Shown piece by piece: positions 36,901 through 44,930 of a DNA stretch of 64,000 nt. A program made the position numbers and the translations under genes. Location of the stretch: NCBI RefSeq assembly GCF_903915725.1, contig NZ_CAIWTY010000061.1:1-64000 (forward strand), read 5' to 3'. Below the pieces are notes generated by a model, which had not been told where the DNA came from, made no database searches, and saw nothing but the letters and a program-made list of their open reading frames with translations. Source of the DNA: an uncultured Rhodopila sp. GTDB lineage: Bacteria > Pseudomonadota > Alphaproteobacteria > Acetobacterales > Acetobacteraceae. Within the stretch, counting starts at the first letter, position 1. Each line of letters starts with the position of its first letter.

Positions 36901-37859
36901 ACCATCAGGGTGCCGTCATTCTGCAACCCGCCAACGATCGTTCCGAATCCCTGAACAAGGCCGCCGGCATTGATGATGCCCGCCGTGGTGACCGTGCCGC
37001 CACCCAACTGGAGTTCACCGGGGTTGGACACCCCGGTTCCCGCCTCGATGGTCAGCGTTTTCGTTGTCGTGTAATTCGCGCCGCCAAGCAGATCCACGAC
37101 GCCCCCGCCCGCGATATCCGTCAGGGACGTCTCGACCGAGACATAGGCGGTGCCGTTCCACTCATTGATGGCCGTTCCCTGGCCGGTGAAGCTCAGGTTC
37201 GTGTAGCCGGCCTGGCCCGGCTGCCCCTCGATGGTGCCGATGTTGACGACCAGGCCCCCGCGCTGGCCGCCCAGATTGACGACGGCGCCGGGACCGGTTG
37301 CCTCGAAGGAGCCGTCGGACAGGGCGTTGCCGTTGATTTCGCCGATCGCGCTCGTGTCGACCGTTACGGTCCCGGAGACAGCCTGCACGTCGTTGGTAAA
37401 GTAAACGCCATTGGTTCCGGTCAGCAGCAGGTCGCCCTCGACCTGGATGAAGCCATTGATCGTTCCACCATTGATAATCTCGGCGTTGACCGCCGGATCG
37501 ACCTGGACCCAGTTTTGCGGCGAGCCGCCGAACAACCCGGGCGAACCGGGTGCGAAGGCCAGAGTACCGTCAAGTTTGAGAAGTGCCGCATCGTACGGAT
37601 TGCCATTCGTGCCCGCGATATCGGCCGCCGTGTCGTTCAGGGTCAGGCTGTTTACAGTCACCGCGTCGGTGGCGCCGATTGAGACCGTGTACGTGCCCGG
37701 CAACGTCACGGCAGAATCGATGACGACGTCCGCGGTTGGATCGTTTGGCGCCGCTGCCGCGGGAGCGCCGCCGGAGGTCCAATCCGCGACAGTCATCCAA
37801 TCGCCGCTTACAGGTATGGTCCCGCCATTTACCAGCGTCGTCCAGTTATATGTCGTCAT
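33954..37859 (-). CDS. Large secreted-type repeat protein (1301 residues)
   Basis: The start ATG 37859 ([20 protein letters not shown]) has GAGGGG just upstream; a longer frame to 38030 reads poorly. There is no signal peptide, and the composition is acidic, rich in Gly, Thr, Ala and Val, with almost no cysteine. Residues about 1-440 are an adhesin-like beta-solenoid pattern ([18 protein letters not shown]). A Cadherin/VCBS-like part follows to about 570, then five tandem units of about 115 residues with [27 protein letters not shown], resembling the tryptophan-rich repeat of cyanobacterial and alphaproteobacterial secreted proteins. The C-terminus (about 1160-1301; [17 protein letters not shown]) looks like a type I secretion target. 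No T1SS genes nearby. Probably a surface protein. Confidence 0.85.
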   Translation of the reverse strand: MTTYNWTTLVNGGTIPVSGDWMTVADWTSGGAPAAAAPNDPTADVVIDSAVTLPGTYTVSIGATDAVTVNSLTLNDTAADIAGTNGNPYDAALLKLDGTLAFAPGSPGLFGGSPQNWVQVDPAVNAEIINGGTINGFIQVEGDLLLTGTNGVYFTNDVQAVSGTVTVDTSAIGEINGNALSDGSFEATGPGAVVNLGGQRGGLVVNIGTIEGQPGQAGYTNLSFTGQGTAINEWNGTAYVSVETSLTDIAGGGVVDLLGGANYTTTKTLTIEAGTGVSNPGELQLGGGTVTTAGIINAGGLVQGFGTIVGGLQNDGTLMVLGGTLDLTNSLTGTGVVDFDYDLLAGVAIAAGATLAVNSVSAGQTIVMNGKDTLRLDTPAAFAGIIDAKAGDRIVLQGVTATSALLTNGTLVVSNGTTVVDTLNLSGSYTGERFAVSGSTIQVAASSVSPTITGTAAGQTVTEPGTSTPFARVVIADANISQTETVTVSLSAAANGTLTNLGGGSYSAATGVYTDIGAASAVTAAVDALIFTPTTPGTSVAQTVTTGFTIGVTDTVGATASDATTSVIVTVPSTTIAANGTTSVVQVGNRYALENGGTVAAWVTYNGSAVTAGQFGSGVTPVGAKQTASGYEVAWSVGGNQFLVWNTDSSGNYTGYATGVVSGTSATLEGVEANFGEVFANAGPAASTTTIATNGTTALVQAGNLFELNPATGGGTGPLLKYQGYAVTAGQFGSGVAPIGAVQTASGYEVAWSLGGNQFLVWNTDSSGNYTGYAMGALSGTSYALQNYELSFGEDLNKDGTIGPVSTTSATNGTTSLVQVANRYALESGGTVTGWIQYAGSAVTAGQFGSGVAPVGAVQTASGYEVAWSLGGNQFLVWNTNSSGNYTGYAMGAVSGTSYALQNLELSFGEDLNKDGTIGPVSTPIATNGTTSLVQVANQYALENGGTVAAWVTYNGSAVTAGQFGSGVTPVGAKQTASGYEVAWSVGGNQFLVWNTDSSGNYTGYATGVVSGTSATLEAVEANFGETFPNAGPMASTTAIAANGTAALVQAGNLFELNPATGGGTGPLLKYQGYAVTAGQFGSGVAPIGAVQTASGYEVAWSLGGNQFLVWNTDSSGNYTGYAMGVVSGQSFALEDLEPAFGKDLNGDGRLSAVLVTATGTGNALDLSAQTQATTINLGGNTASATAGLNAPALAFIGTPDAITLGSAADTIEYKLAPVSGIETIANFALGTDELNIDLLGAAAGVLKAYDTTVGGQHAIAIASSADLAHGVVLLNVASSQTAADLLANHTTFSGGHALIS
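34400..36145 (-). repeat. Five tandem units of about 345 bases inside the giant gene
   Basis: Unit boundaries lie near 36145, 35800, 35457, 35095, 34754 and 34400. Units 1 and 4 carry the [20 protein letters not shown] version, units 2 and 5 the [20 protein letters not shown] version, and unit 3 is a hybrid-like form ([20 protein letters not shown]). Long DNA stretches are nearly identical between units 1 and 4 and between 2 and 5, so the order is A-B-C-A-B and a block duplication is implied. Confidence 0.85.
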
Positions 37860-38286
37860 GTCTGCCCCTCGACTGAGATCGCGGATCCGCTCATGCCAAA
37901 CACAGTTGTTCACACGGCAATACGACTGCCGGTGTGGATACGCCGTGTATTGCGAGACTGGTCTTGAAACCCCTGTTGATACCACTACGGAACGAGGCCG
38001 CCGACGCGGCGATCGATCGTCCTGCGGCAATCAATGACGCAATCGGCGCCACGGCTGAAGTCACGTCGCGGTCATATCGATCCGAAAACAGGAATGTGAT
38101 GATCGCAGTCTTGTTGCGGGATGCGTGAACTATTCACGCGTCATTTTGTCTGGGTTCACCACTATGTCATACCAGTCCGCCCGCAGATTGACCCACGGGC
38201 ACAGCGGTTTCCGTCGTGCCGGCGGGTCTTCCAAAGGCATGACGAGGCGGCGCGGCCGGAGTGTCCCCGTTACCGCGGGAGTGGGA
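37860..38286. other. 427-base spacer between the giant gene and the FkbM gene
   Basis: Must carry the promoter of the giant repeat protein near its left end. An AATACGACTG / CACGGCAATAC-type AT-richer patch lies at about 37890-37935. A CATACCAGTCCGC string at about 38167 recurs as AATACCAGTCCGC near 50929. No gene supported. Confidence 0.35.
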
Positions 38287-39027
38287 TCAGACCTCGCACC
38301 CATCGATGCGGATGCCGGACATCGACAGCCGATGGGCTGGCGCGCACAAAAGGTTCAGGCGATCGATCGGGAAGAACCGGTAGTTTCCGCTATCGAAGCA
38401 GGCCTTGATCCGGTTGATGTCCACCCTCCAGTATTCCACCCAACACCACGGCGCGAAGTCGCGGATAGCGGCGCGTGCGCCGCTCAGCACCTCCGGCTCC
38501 ATGCCTTCGACATCGATCTTGAGGAAGTCGAGGCGCGCCAGGCGCAAAGCGTCGATCGTGGTGACGTCCACATCTTCGCGCGACTCGCAGGCGGCGGGCT
38601 GCACCAGACTGTAAAGTCCGAAGTCCTGCGGCACGGCGTAATCCGGTTGGCCGGCGCTCACCGTGCCAGCGGCGGCGCCCAGGGCCTGGTTATGGACATG
38701 GAGATTGGCCAGATCATTCAACGCGGCACTGCCGCACAGCGCGTAGAACATCATCCGCTGGACTTCGAATGCGTGAACGATGCCGCCTGCGGCCTTGATC
38801 TCGCGGGCGATCGGCACGCTCACGAGGCCGATATTGGCGCCGGCGTCGACCACCACGCTGCGATCCGGCAAGGTGCGCACGATCGCCAGGATTTTCGCCA
38901 GCTCCGCTTCGATATGCGGGTATCCCGTCTTGATCAGGACGTCCGCCTGATAGGCGCAATGCCGGTTGACGACGAACTTTCCGTAGACCGATTCCAGCAC
39001 GGTAAAGTTGTTCACGGGTTGCAGCAT
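38287..39027 (-). CDS. FkbM family methyltransferase
   Basis: 246 residues. The SAM-binding motif I is VVVDAGANIGLVSVPIAREI (about 58-77); motif II/III parts are GGIVHAFEVQR and ARLDFLKIDVEGMEPEVLSG (about 165-185), the latter diagnostic of the FkbM family. FkbM proteins O-methylate sugars or polyketides. Here it lies upstream of the giant repeat protein on the same strand, so glycan or surface modification is conceivable, but the 427-base gap argues against a tight operon. Start ATG 39027. Confidence 0.9.
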   Translation of the reverse strand: MLQPVNNFTVLESVYGKFVVNRHCAYQADVLIKTGYPHIEAELAKILAIVRTLPDRSVVVDAGANIGLVSVPIAREIKAAGGIVHAFEVQRMMFYALCGSAALNDLANLHVHNQALGAAAGTVSAGQPDYAVPQDFGLYSLVQPAACESREDVDVTTIDALRLARLDFLKIDVEGMEPEVLSGARAAIRDFAPWCWVEYWRVDINRIKACFDSGNYRFFPIDRLNLLCAPAHRLSMSGIRIDGCEV

Positions 39028-39227
39028 GGCACGTCCCTGGCGTGAGCAGGCGGAGTGTCCGGCCCGACGGGATCAGACTACGCGGCACAGGTTAACGAGT
39101 CGTTAACAGCCACCTCCGGGCAACATGTTTGTGCATTCCCCCGGAGTCCGTGACCCGGTTTGCCCCGCACGGCAAACTGGCGCACATAGGCCCGCGTTAA
39201 GGCAAGCCTAACGGCAAGGAGTTGCAC

Positions 39228-40865
39228 ATGGCGGAGGCGCTTCCCCCGCGCGAAGCAATGGAATTCGACGTGGTGATCGTCGGAGGCGGCCCTGCCGGCC
39301 TGTCCGCCGCGATCCGGCTGAAACAGATCAATCCCGAGATCTCGGTCTGCCTGGTGGAAAAAGCCGGCGAAATCGGCGGCCACATCCTGTCCGGCGCCGT
39401 GATCGAACCCCGCGCGCTGACCGAACTGATCCCCGATTGGCAGGACAAAGGCGCGCCGCTGATCACGCCGGCCGGGCAGGACGGGTTCTACTACATGACC
39501 GAAACCCGGGCCTTCAAACTGCCGACGCCGCCGCAGATGCACAACCACGGCAACTACATCGTCTCGCTCGGCGATGTCGTCCGCTGGCTCGGGCAGCAGG
39601 CCGAGGCGCTCGGGGTGGAAATCTATCCCGGCTTCGCCGCCACAGAACTGCTGGAGGAAGACGGCCGCATCGCCGGCATCGCCACCGGCGACATGGGCAT
39701 CGGCAAGGACGGCAACCCGACCGACAACTTCCAGCGCGGCATGGAGCTGCGCGCCCACTACACGCTGTTCGCCGAGGGCTGCCGAGGGTCGCTGTCCAAG
39801 CAACTGATGGCGCGCTTCAACCTGCGCGAGGGCAAGGACCCGCAGACCTACGGCATCGGCATCAAGGAATTGTGGGAAGTCCCCGCCGCCAATCACAAGC
39901 CCGGACTGATCGAGCACGCCCTCGGCTGGCCGCTGGACTCCTCCACCTACGGCGGATCGTTCCTGTATCACTTCGGCGCCAACCTGGTCGCCTATGGCTT
40001 TGTCGTCGGGCTGGACTATACGAATCCCTGGCTGTCGCCGTTCGACGAGATGCAGCGCTTCAAGACCCACCCGCACATGCGCAAGCATTTCGAGGGCGGC
40101 CGCCGCGTCTCCTACGGCGCGCGGGCGCTGGTCGAGGGCGGCATCCAGTCGCTGCCGAAGCTGAGCTTCCCCGGCGGGTTGCTGCTGGGCGACGCGGCCG
40201 GGTTCCTGAACGTGCCGAAGATCAAGGGCACCCACACCGCGATGAAGTCCGGCATGCTCGCCGCGGAAGCGCTGGCGGAGGCTCTGGCGGGGGAAAAACC
40301 CGCCGAAGTCACCGGCTATGCCGCACGGGCGGAGCAAAGCTGGCTGTGGGGGGAACTGTCGAACGTTCGCAACGTTCGCCCGGCCTTCGCGAAGTACGGC
40401 CGCTGGGGCGGATTCGCGTATGCCGCTCTCGACACCGTGCTGCTGCGCGGCAAGGCGCCCTGGACCATGCGTCATCCGCACCCGGACAACGAGACGTTGC
40501 AGGACGCCGACAAGGCGCCCCGCATCAACTACCCCAAGCCCGACGGCGTGCTCACGTTCGACCGCCTGTCCTCGGTGTTCATCAGCAACACCAACCACGA
40601 GGAAAACCAGCCGCCGCATCTGAAGCTGGCGGACCCGGCGACGGCGATCTCGGTCAACTGGGACCGCTACCGCAGTCCGGAGACGCGGTATTGCCCGGCG
40701 CAGGTCTACGAGATCGTCGGCGCCGAGGAGGGTGCCCCGAGGTTGCAGATCAACGCGCAGAACTGCGTGCACTGCAAGACCTGCGACATCAAGGACCCGA
40801 CCCAGAACATCAACTGGGTGCCCCCGGAGGGCGGCGGTGGCCCGAGCTATCCGGGCGGGATGTAG
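39228..40865 (+). CDS. Electron transfer flavoprotein-ubiquinone oxidoreductase
   Basis: 545 residues. The FAD-binding Rossmann motif is DVVIVGGGPAGLSAAIRL (about 14-31). Conserved blocks include GGHILSGAVIEPRAL, the ubiquinone/membrane region GGSFLYHFGANLVAYGFVVG and GDAAGFLNVPKIKGTHTAMK. The C-terminal 4Fe-4S ligands are RYCPAQVYE and QNCVHCKTCDIKDPTQNINW. It passes electrons from ETF (fatty-acid and amino-acid oxidation) to the quinone pool at the inner membrane. ATG 39228 is chosen with AAGGAG 7 bases upstream; a TTG two codons earlier is possible. ETF subunit genes are not in the window. Confidence 0.97.
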   Translation: MAEALPPREAMEFDVVIVGGGPAGLSAAIRLKQINPEISVCLVEKAGEIGGHILSGAVIEPRALTELIPDWQDKGAPLITPAGQDGFYYMTETRAFKLPTPPQMHNHGNYIVSLGDVVRWLGQQAEALGVEIYPGFAATELLEEDGRIAGIATGDMGIGKDGNPTDNFQRGMELRAHYTLFAEGCRGSLSKQLMARFNLREGKDPQTYGIGIKELWEVPAANHKPGLIEHALGWPLDSSTYGGSFLYHFGANLVAYGFVVGLDYTNPWLSPFDEMQRFKTHPHMRKHFEGGRRVSYGARALVEGGIQSLPKLSFPGGLLLGDAAGFLNVPKIKGTHTAMKSGMLAAEALAEALAGEKPAEVTGYAARAEQSWLWGELSNVRNVRPAFAKYGRWGGFAYAALDTVLLRGKAPWTMRHPHPDNETLQDADKAPRINYPKPDGVLTFDRLSSVFISNTNHEENQPPHLKLADPATAISVNWDRYRSPETRYCPAQVYEIVGAEEGAPRLQINAQNCVHCKTCDIKDPTQNINWVPPEGGGGPSYPGGM

Positions 40866-40897
40866 AAGGGAGACTGGTGCGGCCTTCAGGGGCGGCC

Positions 40898-42001
40898 CTA
40901 CGCCCGCACCAGCACCTTTCTGAACATCCGCAGGATCGGCCGTTCCACCACTCGATACATGGCGTAGCCAAAAAGGTTCGCGCCGATGACCGCGGCCACG
41001 ACGAACAGCAGCGGGCTGACGTCCTGCAGCTTCAGCCGCAGCAGCGCCGACAGAATGAAGGTGTGGAACAGGTAGACGCTGTAGGACGCATCGCCGAACG
41101 CTTCGGCCGCCCGCTCGAACACGCCTTCCCGGCGGCTGCCGAAGATCGAAACGAACACCAGGAGCCCGCACAGCCCCCAGATCCCCAGCACGGCCGGGAA
41201 ACGGATCTGCTCCGCGGCGGCCAGCGGCGCACCCAGGCTGTAGACGAACCACAGTCCGAGCAGCATCAGCATCAGGGTGAACGGATAAGGCACGGAGAAT
41301 GAACGCGGCGTTCTTTCCGACATCAAACCAAAGCCGATCCCGGCGGCGAATAAAAGGATGATGGGGCGGGTCCAGTAGGCGGCGATGGTTGCCGGTTCGG
41401 TCATGTCCGGCAGCGGCATGATCGCCGAACCGGCGGCGACCAGCCCGGCCAGCGCCGCGATGATCAGGCCGGTGCCGATGGTCCGGGTGAAGAACAGCCC
41501 GGCGGCGAAGATCATGTAGAAAAGGATTTCGTATTGCAGCGTCCAGCCCTGGCCGACGAGCGGATGCATGTTGCCCGCGCCGCCGATCCAATGCGGCACC
41601 AGCAGCAGCGAGAACAGGATATCGCGGGCGGTGAATTCGGCCCGGTGCGGGCTGAGCACCACAAACAGCGCGGTAGCGATCCAGTAGACCGGGAAGATGC
41701 GGATCAGCCGCTTGAGCACGAACGTGCTCGCGCCACGCAGATTGCCGAACGATTGCCGTGAGGTGCGGTAGATGATGAAGCCGCTGATCAGGAAGAACGT
41801 AGCGACGCCGAAATATCCGGAAATCCCGAGGCGTCCGGCGACACCGGCCGGCATGAGGCCATGCTCCGCCAGCGTGTCGGCGCAATGGGACACCACCACC
41901 AGCGACGCGGCGAGGCCGCGCAGTGCCTGCAAATGGTACAGTGTCTTGCCGCGCGAGGCGACACCGTCCCGCGCCGTTTCGGTGATCGCGATAACCGTCA
42001 T
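40898..42001 (-). CDS. Acyltransferase 3 family membrane protein
   Basis: 367 residues with about ten hydrophobic segments. The family opening LYHLQALRGLAASLVVVSHC contains the R-G-x-A and histidine of acyltransferase 3 (PF01757). FGVATFFLISGFIIYRTSRQ follows at about 70-89, and a late YSVYLFHTFILSALL block is typical. Such proteins O-acetylate or O-acylate sugars of exopolysaccharide, LPS or Nod factor at the inner membrane. Its target is unknown. It converges on the ETF-QO gene. Confidence 0.92.
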   Translation of the reverse strand: MTVIAITETARDGVASRGKTLYHLQALRGLAASLVVVSHCADTLAEHGLMPAGVAGRLGISGYFGVATFFLISGFIIYRTSRQSFGNLRGASTFVLKRLIRIFPVYWIATALFVVLSPHRAEFTARDILFSLLLVPHWIGGAGNMHPLVGQGWTLQYEILFYMIFAAGLFFTRTIGTGLIIAALAGLVAAGSAIMPLPDMTEPATIAAYWTRPIILLFAAGIGFGLMSERTPRSFSVPYPFTLMLMLLGLWFVYSLGAPLAAAEQIRFPAVLGIWGLCGLLVFVSIFGSRREGVFERAAEAFGDASYSVYLFHTFILSALLRLKLQDVSPLLFVVAAVIGANLFGYAMYRVVERPILRMFRKVLVRA

Positions 42002-42194
42002 GCGCGGATATTCCCTGACGTCGAAAGCGAGCGGCCCGTCTTAGCGCCCTAAGCCCTGCCGCCGGATCAATTCCGCGCCAATGCCAAACCTTCGCGAGGC
42101 CGCTTTCGATGCGTCCGGAAACCGGTGATCGCAACCGGGTTTTGATCATCGCAAGATGAATGACATCGCCGGAATCGCCTGATACACTGGCACA

Positions 42195-43880
42195 ATGCAA
42201 CATGCCCGCGCCGCCCGCCGGTCCGTCCTCCTCGCGCTCACGCTTTTGTCAGCCTGCGCGGCGTCCGAACCCTCCTCGGACGGTTCGTCCTCGCCGCCCG
42301 TCGCCAACGGCGTCATCGGCAATTACCTGGCCGGACGTTTTGCCTTGTCCGAGGGCGATTCGGCGACAGCCGCCAACGATCTGCTGAAGGCCGCCGCGGA
42401 CTCCCCCGGCGATCAGGAATTGATCCTCCAGGCTTTCATCGCCTGCGTCGATGCCGGTCGGCCGGAAGCGGTCAAGCTTGCGAGGCAATTGCCCGACAAC
42501 CAGATCGCCCAGCTTGTCATTGCCGATGTCGATATCAAGGCCGGGCGTTGGCAGGCGGCCGAACAGCGCTTCCGCGACCTGCCCCGCCAGGGCATGACGC
42601 AGTTGCTGCAGCCGCTGCTGGTGGCCTGGGCGCAGCTTGGCGACGGTCGCGTGGATTCGGCCCTGTCCACGTTGCGTCCCTATGTCGACAACCCGCGCTT
42701 CCGCGGCATCTTCGCCTTGCAGGCCGCGATGATCGCCGATGCCGGCAACCGCCCCGATGCCGCCGCGCCGCTCTATCGCGTCGCCGAAGCCGGCATGAAC
42801 GAGCCGAATTTGCGGCTGGCACAGGTGCTGGCCAGTTGGCAGTCCCGCTCCGGCCAGCCGGCCGAGGCGCAGCGCATTCTCGCCGCCCTGCCGATGGTTG
42901 CTCCCGATCTCGGCATCGCCATGCCGGGACTGCTCGCCAGCGTTACAAAGCGTCCGGTGCCGCGGGCGATCGACGGCGTCGCCGAATCCTATTTCACCTT
43001 CGCGGCCATCCTGCGGTCGCAGGACGCCAACGATTTATCGCTGATGATGCTGCGGCTGGCGCTTGATTTGCGGCCGGATTTCACCGCGGCGCGCCTGCTC
43101 GCGGCTGACGTGCTGGTCAATGATCGCCATCCGGCGCTGGCCCTGAAGATGCTGAACGAGGTGCCTTCCAGCGATCCCCTGGCGCCGGTGGTGCAGCTCA
43201 AGCGGGCCGCGCTGGTGGATAACCTGGGCCGATCGGACGACGCCATGCGGGATCTGGAGCGTCTGGCACGGGACTATCCCGACAGCCCGCTGCCGGATGA
43301 GCAACGCGGCGACATTCTGCGCATCAAGCAGAGATTTCCCGACGCCGTGTCCGCCTATGACAGCGCGATCGCCCGGATCACCCGTCCCGGCCCGTCCGAT
43401 TGGGTGGTGTTCTACGATCGCGGTGTGGCCGAGGAACGCGCGCATCTCTGGCCGAAGGCGGATGCCGATTTCCATCGCGCGCTGGAACTGTCGCCGGACC
43501 AGCCCTTCGTGCTGAACTACCTCGGCTACTCCTACGCCGACATGGGCCACCATTTGAACGAGGCGCGCGACATGATCCAGCGTGCGGCGGAGCGGCGGCC
43601 GAATGACGGCGCGATCGTCGATAGCCTGGGCTGGGTGATGTACCGCCAGGGCGACACCCGGGAGGCGGTGCAGACGCTGGAAAAGGCCGTCGAACTGGAA
43701 CCCGAGGACTCGACGATCAACGGCCATCTCGGCGACGCCTACTGGGCGGCCGGCCGCAAGGTCGAGGCGCAGTATCAGTGGCGCCGGGCGCTGACCCTGA
43801 ACCCGCCGCCTGATGATGCGGCGAAGCTGGAGGCGAAGCTGAACACCGGCCGCTCCGGCCCGGTTCTCAGCGGTCAATAG
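42195..43880 (+). CDS. TPR-repeat lipoprotein
   Basis: 561 residues. The N-terminus is a lipoprotein signal: RRSVLLALTLLSACAASEPS, lipobox LSAC with the cysteine near residue 21. The body is all-helical with many tetratricopeptide motifs, clearest in VFYDRGVAEERAHLWPKADA, FVLNYLGYSYADMGHHLNEA and GAIVDSLGWVMYRQGDTREA. It is a likely periplasm-facing outer-membrane scaffold or assembly factor. It is followed by ispE after 15 bases, an arrangement common in Rhodospirillales, so the two are probably cotranscribed. Confidence 0.9.
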   Translation: MQHARAARRSVLLALTLLSACAASEPSSDGSSSPPVANGVIGNYLAGRFALSEGDSATAANDLLKAAADSPGDQELILQAFIACVDAGRPEAVKLARQLPDNQIAQLVIADVDIKAGRWQAAEQRFRDLPRQGMTQLLQPLLVAWAQLGDGRVDSALSTLRPYVDNPRFRGIFALQAAMIADAGNRPDAAAPLYRVAEAGMNEPNLRLAQVLASWQSRSGQPAEAQRILAALPMVAPDLGIAMPGLLASVTKRPVPRAIDGVAESYFTFAAILRSQDANDLSLMMLRLALDLRPDFTAARLLAADVLVNDRHPALALKMLNEVPSSDPLAPVVQLKRAALVDNLGRSDDAMRDLERLARDYPDSPLPDEQRGDILRIKQRFPDAVSAYDSAIARITRPGPSDWVVFYDRGVAEERAHLWPKADADFHRALELSPDQPFVLNYLGYSYADMGHHLNEARDMIQRAAERRPNDGAIVDSLGWVMYRQGDTREAVQTLEKAVELEPEDSTINGHLGDAYWAAGRKVEAQYQWRRALTLNPPPDDAAKLEAKLNTGRSGPVLSGQ

Positions 43881-43895
43881 CCCCGGCGCCTCGTC

Positions 43896-44750
43896 ATGCT
43901 GTCCGAACGCGCCTGCGCCAAGATCAACCTGCATCTGCACGTCGTCGGGCGGCGCCCTGACGGGTATCATCTGCTCGACAGCCTGGTGGTGTTCGCCGGT
44001 GCGGCCGATATTCTGACCGTCGAGCGGGCTGGGACGCTGTCCCTGTCGGTGACCGGACCGTTTGCCGCCGGGCTGGACAATGAGGCGGACAACCTGGTGC
44101 TGCGCGCCGCGCGGGCGCTGGCGGTGCACGCGGATGTGCCGCCCGCCGGGCGCCTGGTGCTGGAAAAGAACCTGCCGGTTGCCTCCGGCATCGGCGGCGG
44201 TTCTGCCGATGCCGCCGCGGCGCTGCGCCTGCTGGACCGGTTCTGGGGGATCGGCGCGGGGCAGGGGACCCTGGCGGCGATCGCCGGCGGTCTCGGGGCC
44301 GATGTGCCGGTCTGCGTCGCAAGCCGCTCGGCCGTGATGTCGGGAATCGGGGAGGTTCTGGCGCCCGCGCCCCGGATGCCGGAGGCCGGGATTGTCCTGG
44401 TCAATCCGGGGGTGGCGGTTTCGACTCCCGCTGTCTTCCGCGCCCGCAACGGCGGGTTCTCCGTGGCCGCTGTCTGGCCGCCGGAGGGGTGGCCGGACGC
44501 GGCGTCGCTGGCAACCAGCCTGCACGGCACCGGCAACGACCTGGAGGCGGCTGCACTCGGGCTGGCTCCCGTGATCGGTGAGGCGCTGGCGGCGCTGGCG
44601 GCGGACCCGGCCTGCCTGTTGGCGCGCATGAGCGGATCGGGGGCGACCTGCTTCGGGATCTACGCCGATGCCGACGTCGCCCGGGCGGCGGCTGACAGCG
44701 TTGCGCGTCCCGGATGGTGGGTGTGGGGCGGCGGGATTATCGGGGGTTAG
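43896..44750 (+). CDS. ispE: 4-diphosphocytidyl-2-C-methyl-D-erythritol kinase
   Basis: 284 residues, normal for IspE. GHMP kinase signatures: CAKINLHLHVVGRRPDGYHL at the start (Lys of the active site), the phosphate loop NLPVASGIGGGSADAAAALR (about 93-112) and the C-terminal LARMSGSGATCFGIYADADV. It phosphorylates the 2-hydroxyl of CDP-ME in the non-mevalonate isoprenoid pathway. Start ATG 43896 lies 15 bases after the TPR gene stop. Confidence 0.96.
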   Translation: MLSERACAKINLHLHVVGRRPDGYHLLDSLVVFAGAADILTVERAGTLSLSVTGPFAAGLDNEADNLVLRAARALAVHADVPPAGRLVLEKNLPVASGIGGGSADAAAALRLLDRFWGIGAGQGTLAAIAGGLGADVPVCVASRSAVMSGIGEVLAPAPRMPEAGIVLVNPGVAVSTPAVFRARNGGFSVAAVWPPEGWPDAASLATSLHGTGNDLEAAALGLAPVIGEALAALAADPACLLARMSGSGATCFGIYADADVARAAADSVARPGWWVWGGGIIGG

Positions 44751-44799
44751 CGGTTCCGGCTTTACGTGAGCCGCTGTCGGACCTATCACGTTGCGACGT

Positions 44800-44874
44800 T
44801 GGGGCGTCGCCAAGCGGTAAGGCAACGGATTTTGATTCCGTCATTCGGAGGTTCGATCCCTCCCGCCCCAGCCA
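44800..44874 (+). tRNA. tRNA-Gln (anticodon UUG)
   Basis: 75 bases including an encoded CCA. The acceptor stem TGGGGCG pairs fully with CGCCCCA. The D arm is GCCAAGCGGTAAGGC. The anticodon stem ACGGA/TCCGT encloses the loop TTTTGAT with TTG at positions 34-36. The T arm is GGAGGTTCGATCCCTCC. It lies 49 bases after ispE on the same strand. Confidence 0.96.
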
Positions 44875-44930
44875 AACACCACCCCGCGATAATACATCCG
44901 ATCAGCGAACCTGCGGGCCCGTCGCTTCGA

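Noticed and set aside
42143-42157. Second FNR-like site, TTGATCATCGCAAGA
   Set aside because: Only the first half matches the consensus; the second half is GCAAG rather than ATCAA.
39078-42203. 1041-residue open frame on the minus strand
   Set aside because: It lies antisense to ETF-QO and overlaps the acyltransferase in another frame. Composition is His/Arg/Gly noise typical of the shadow of a GC-rich gene.
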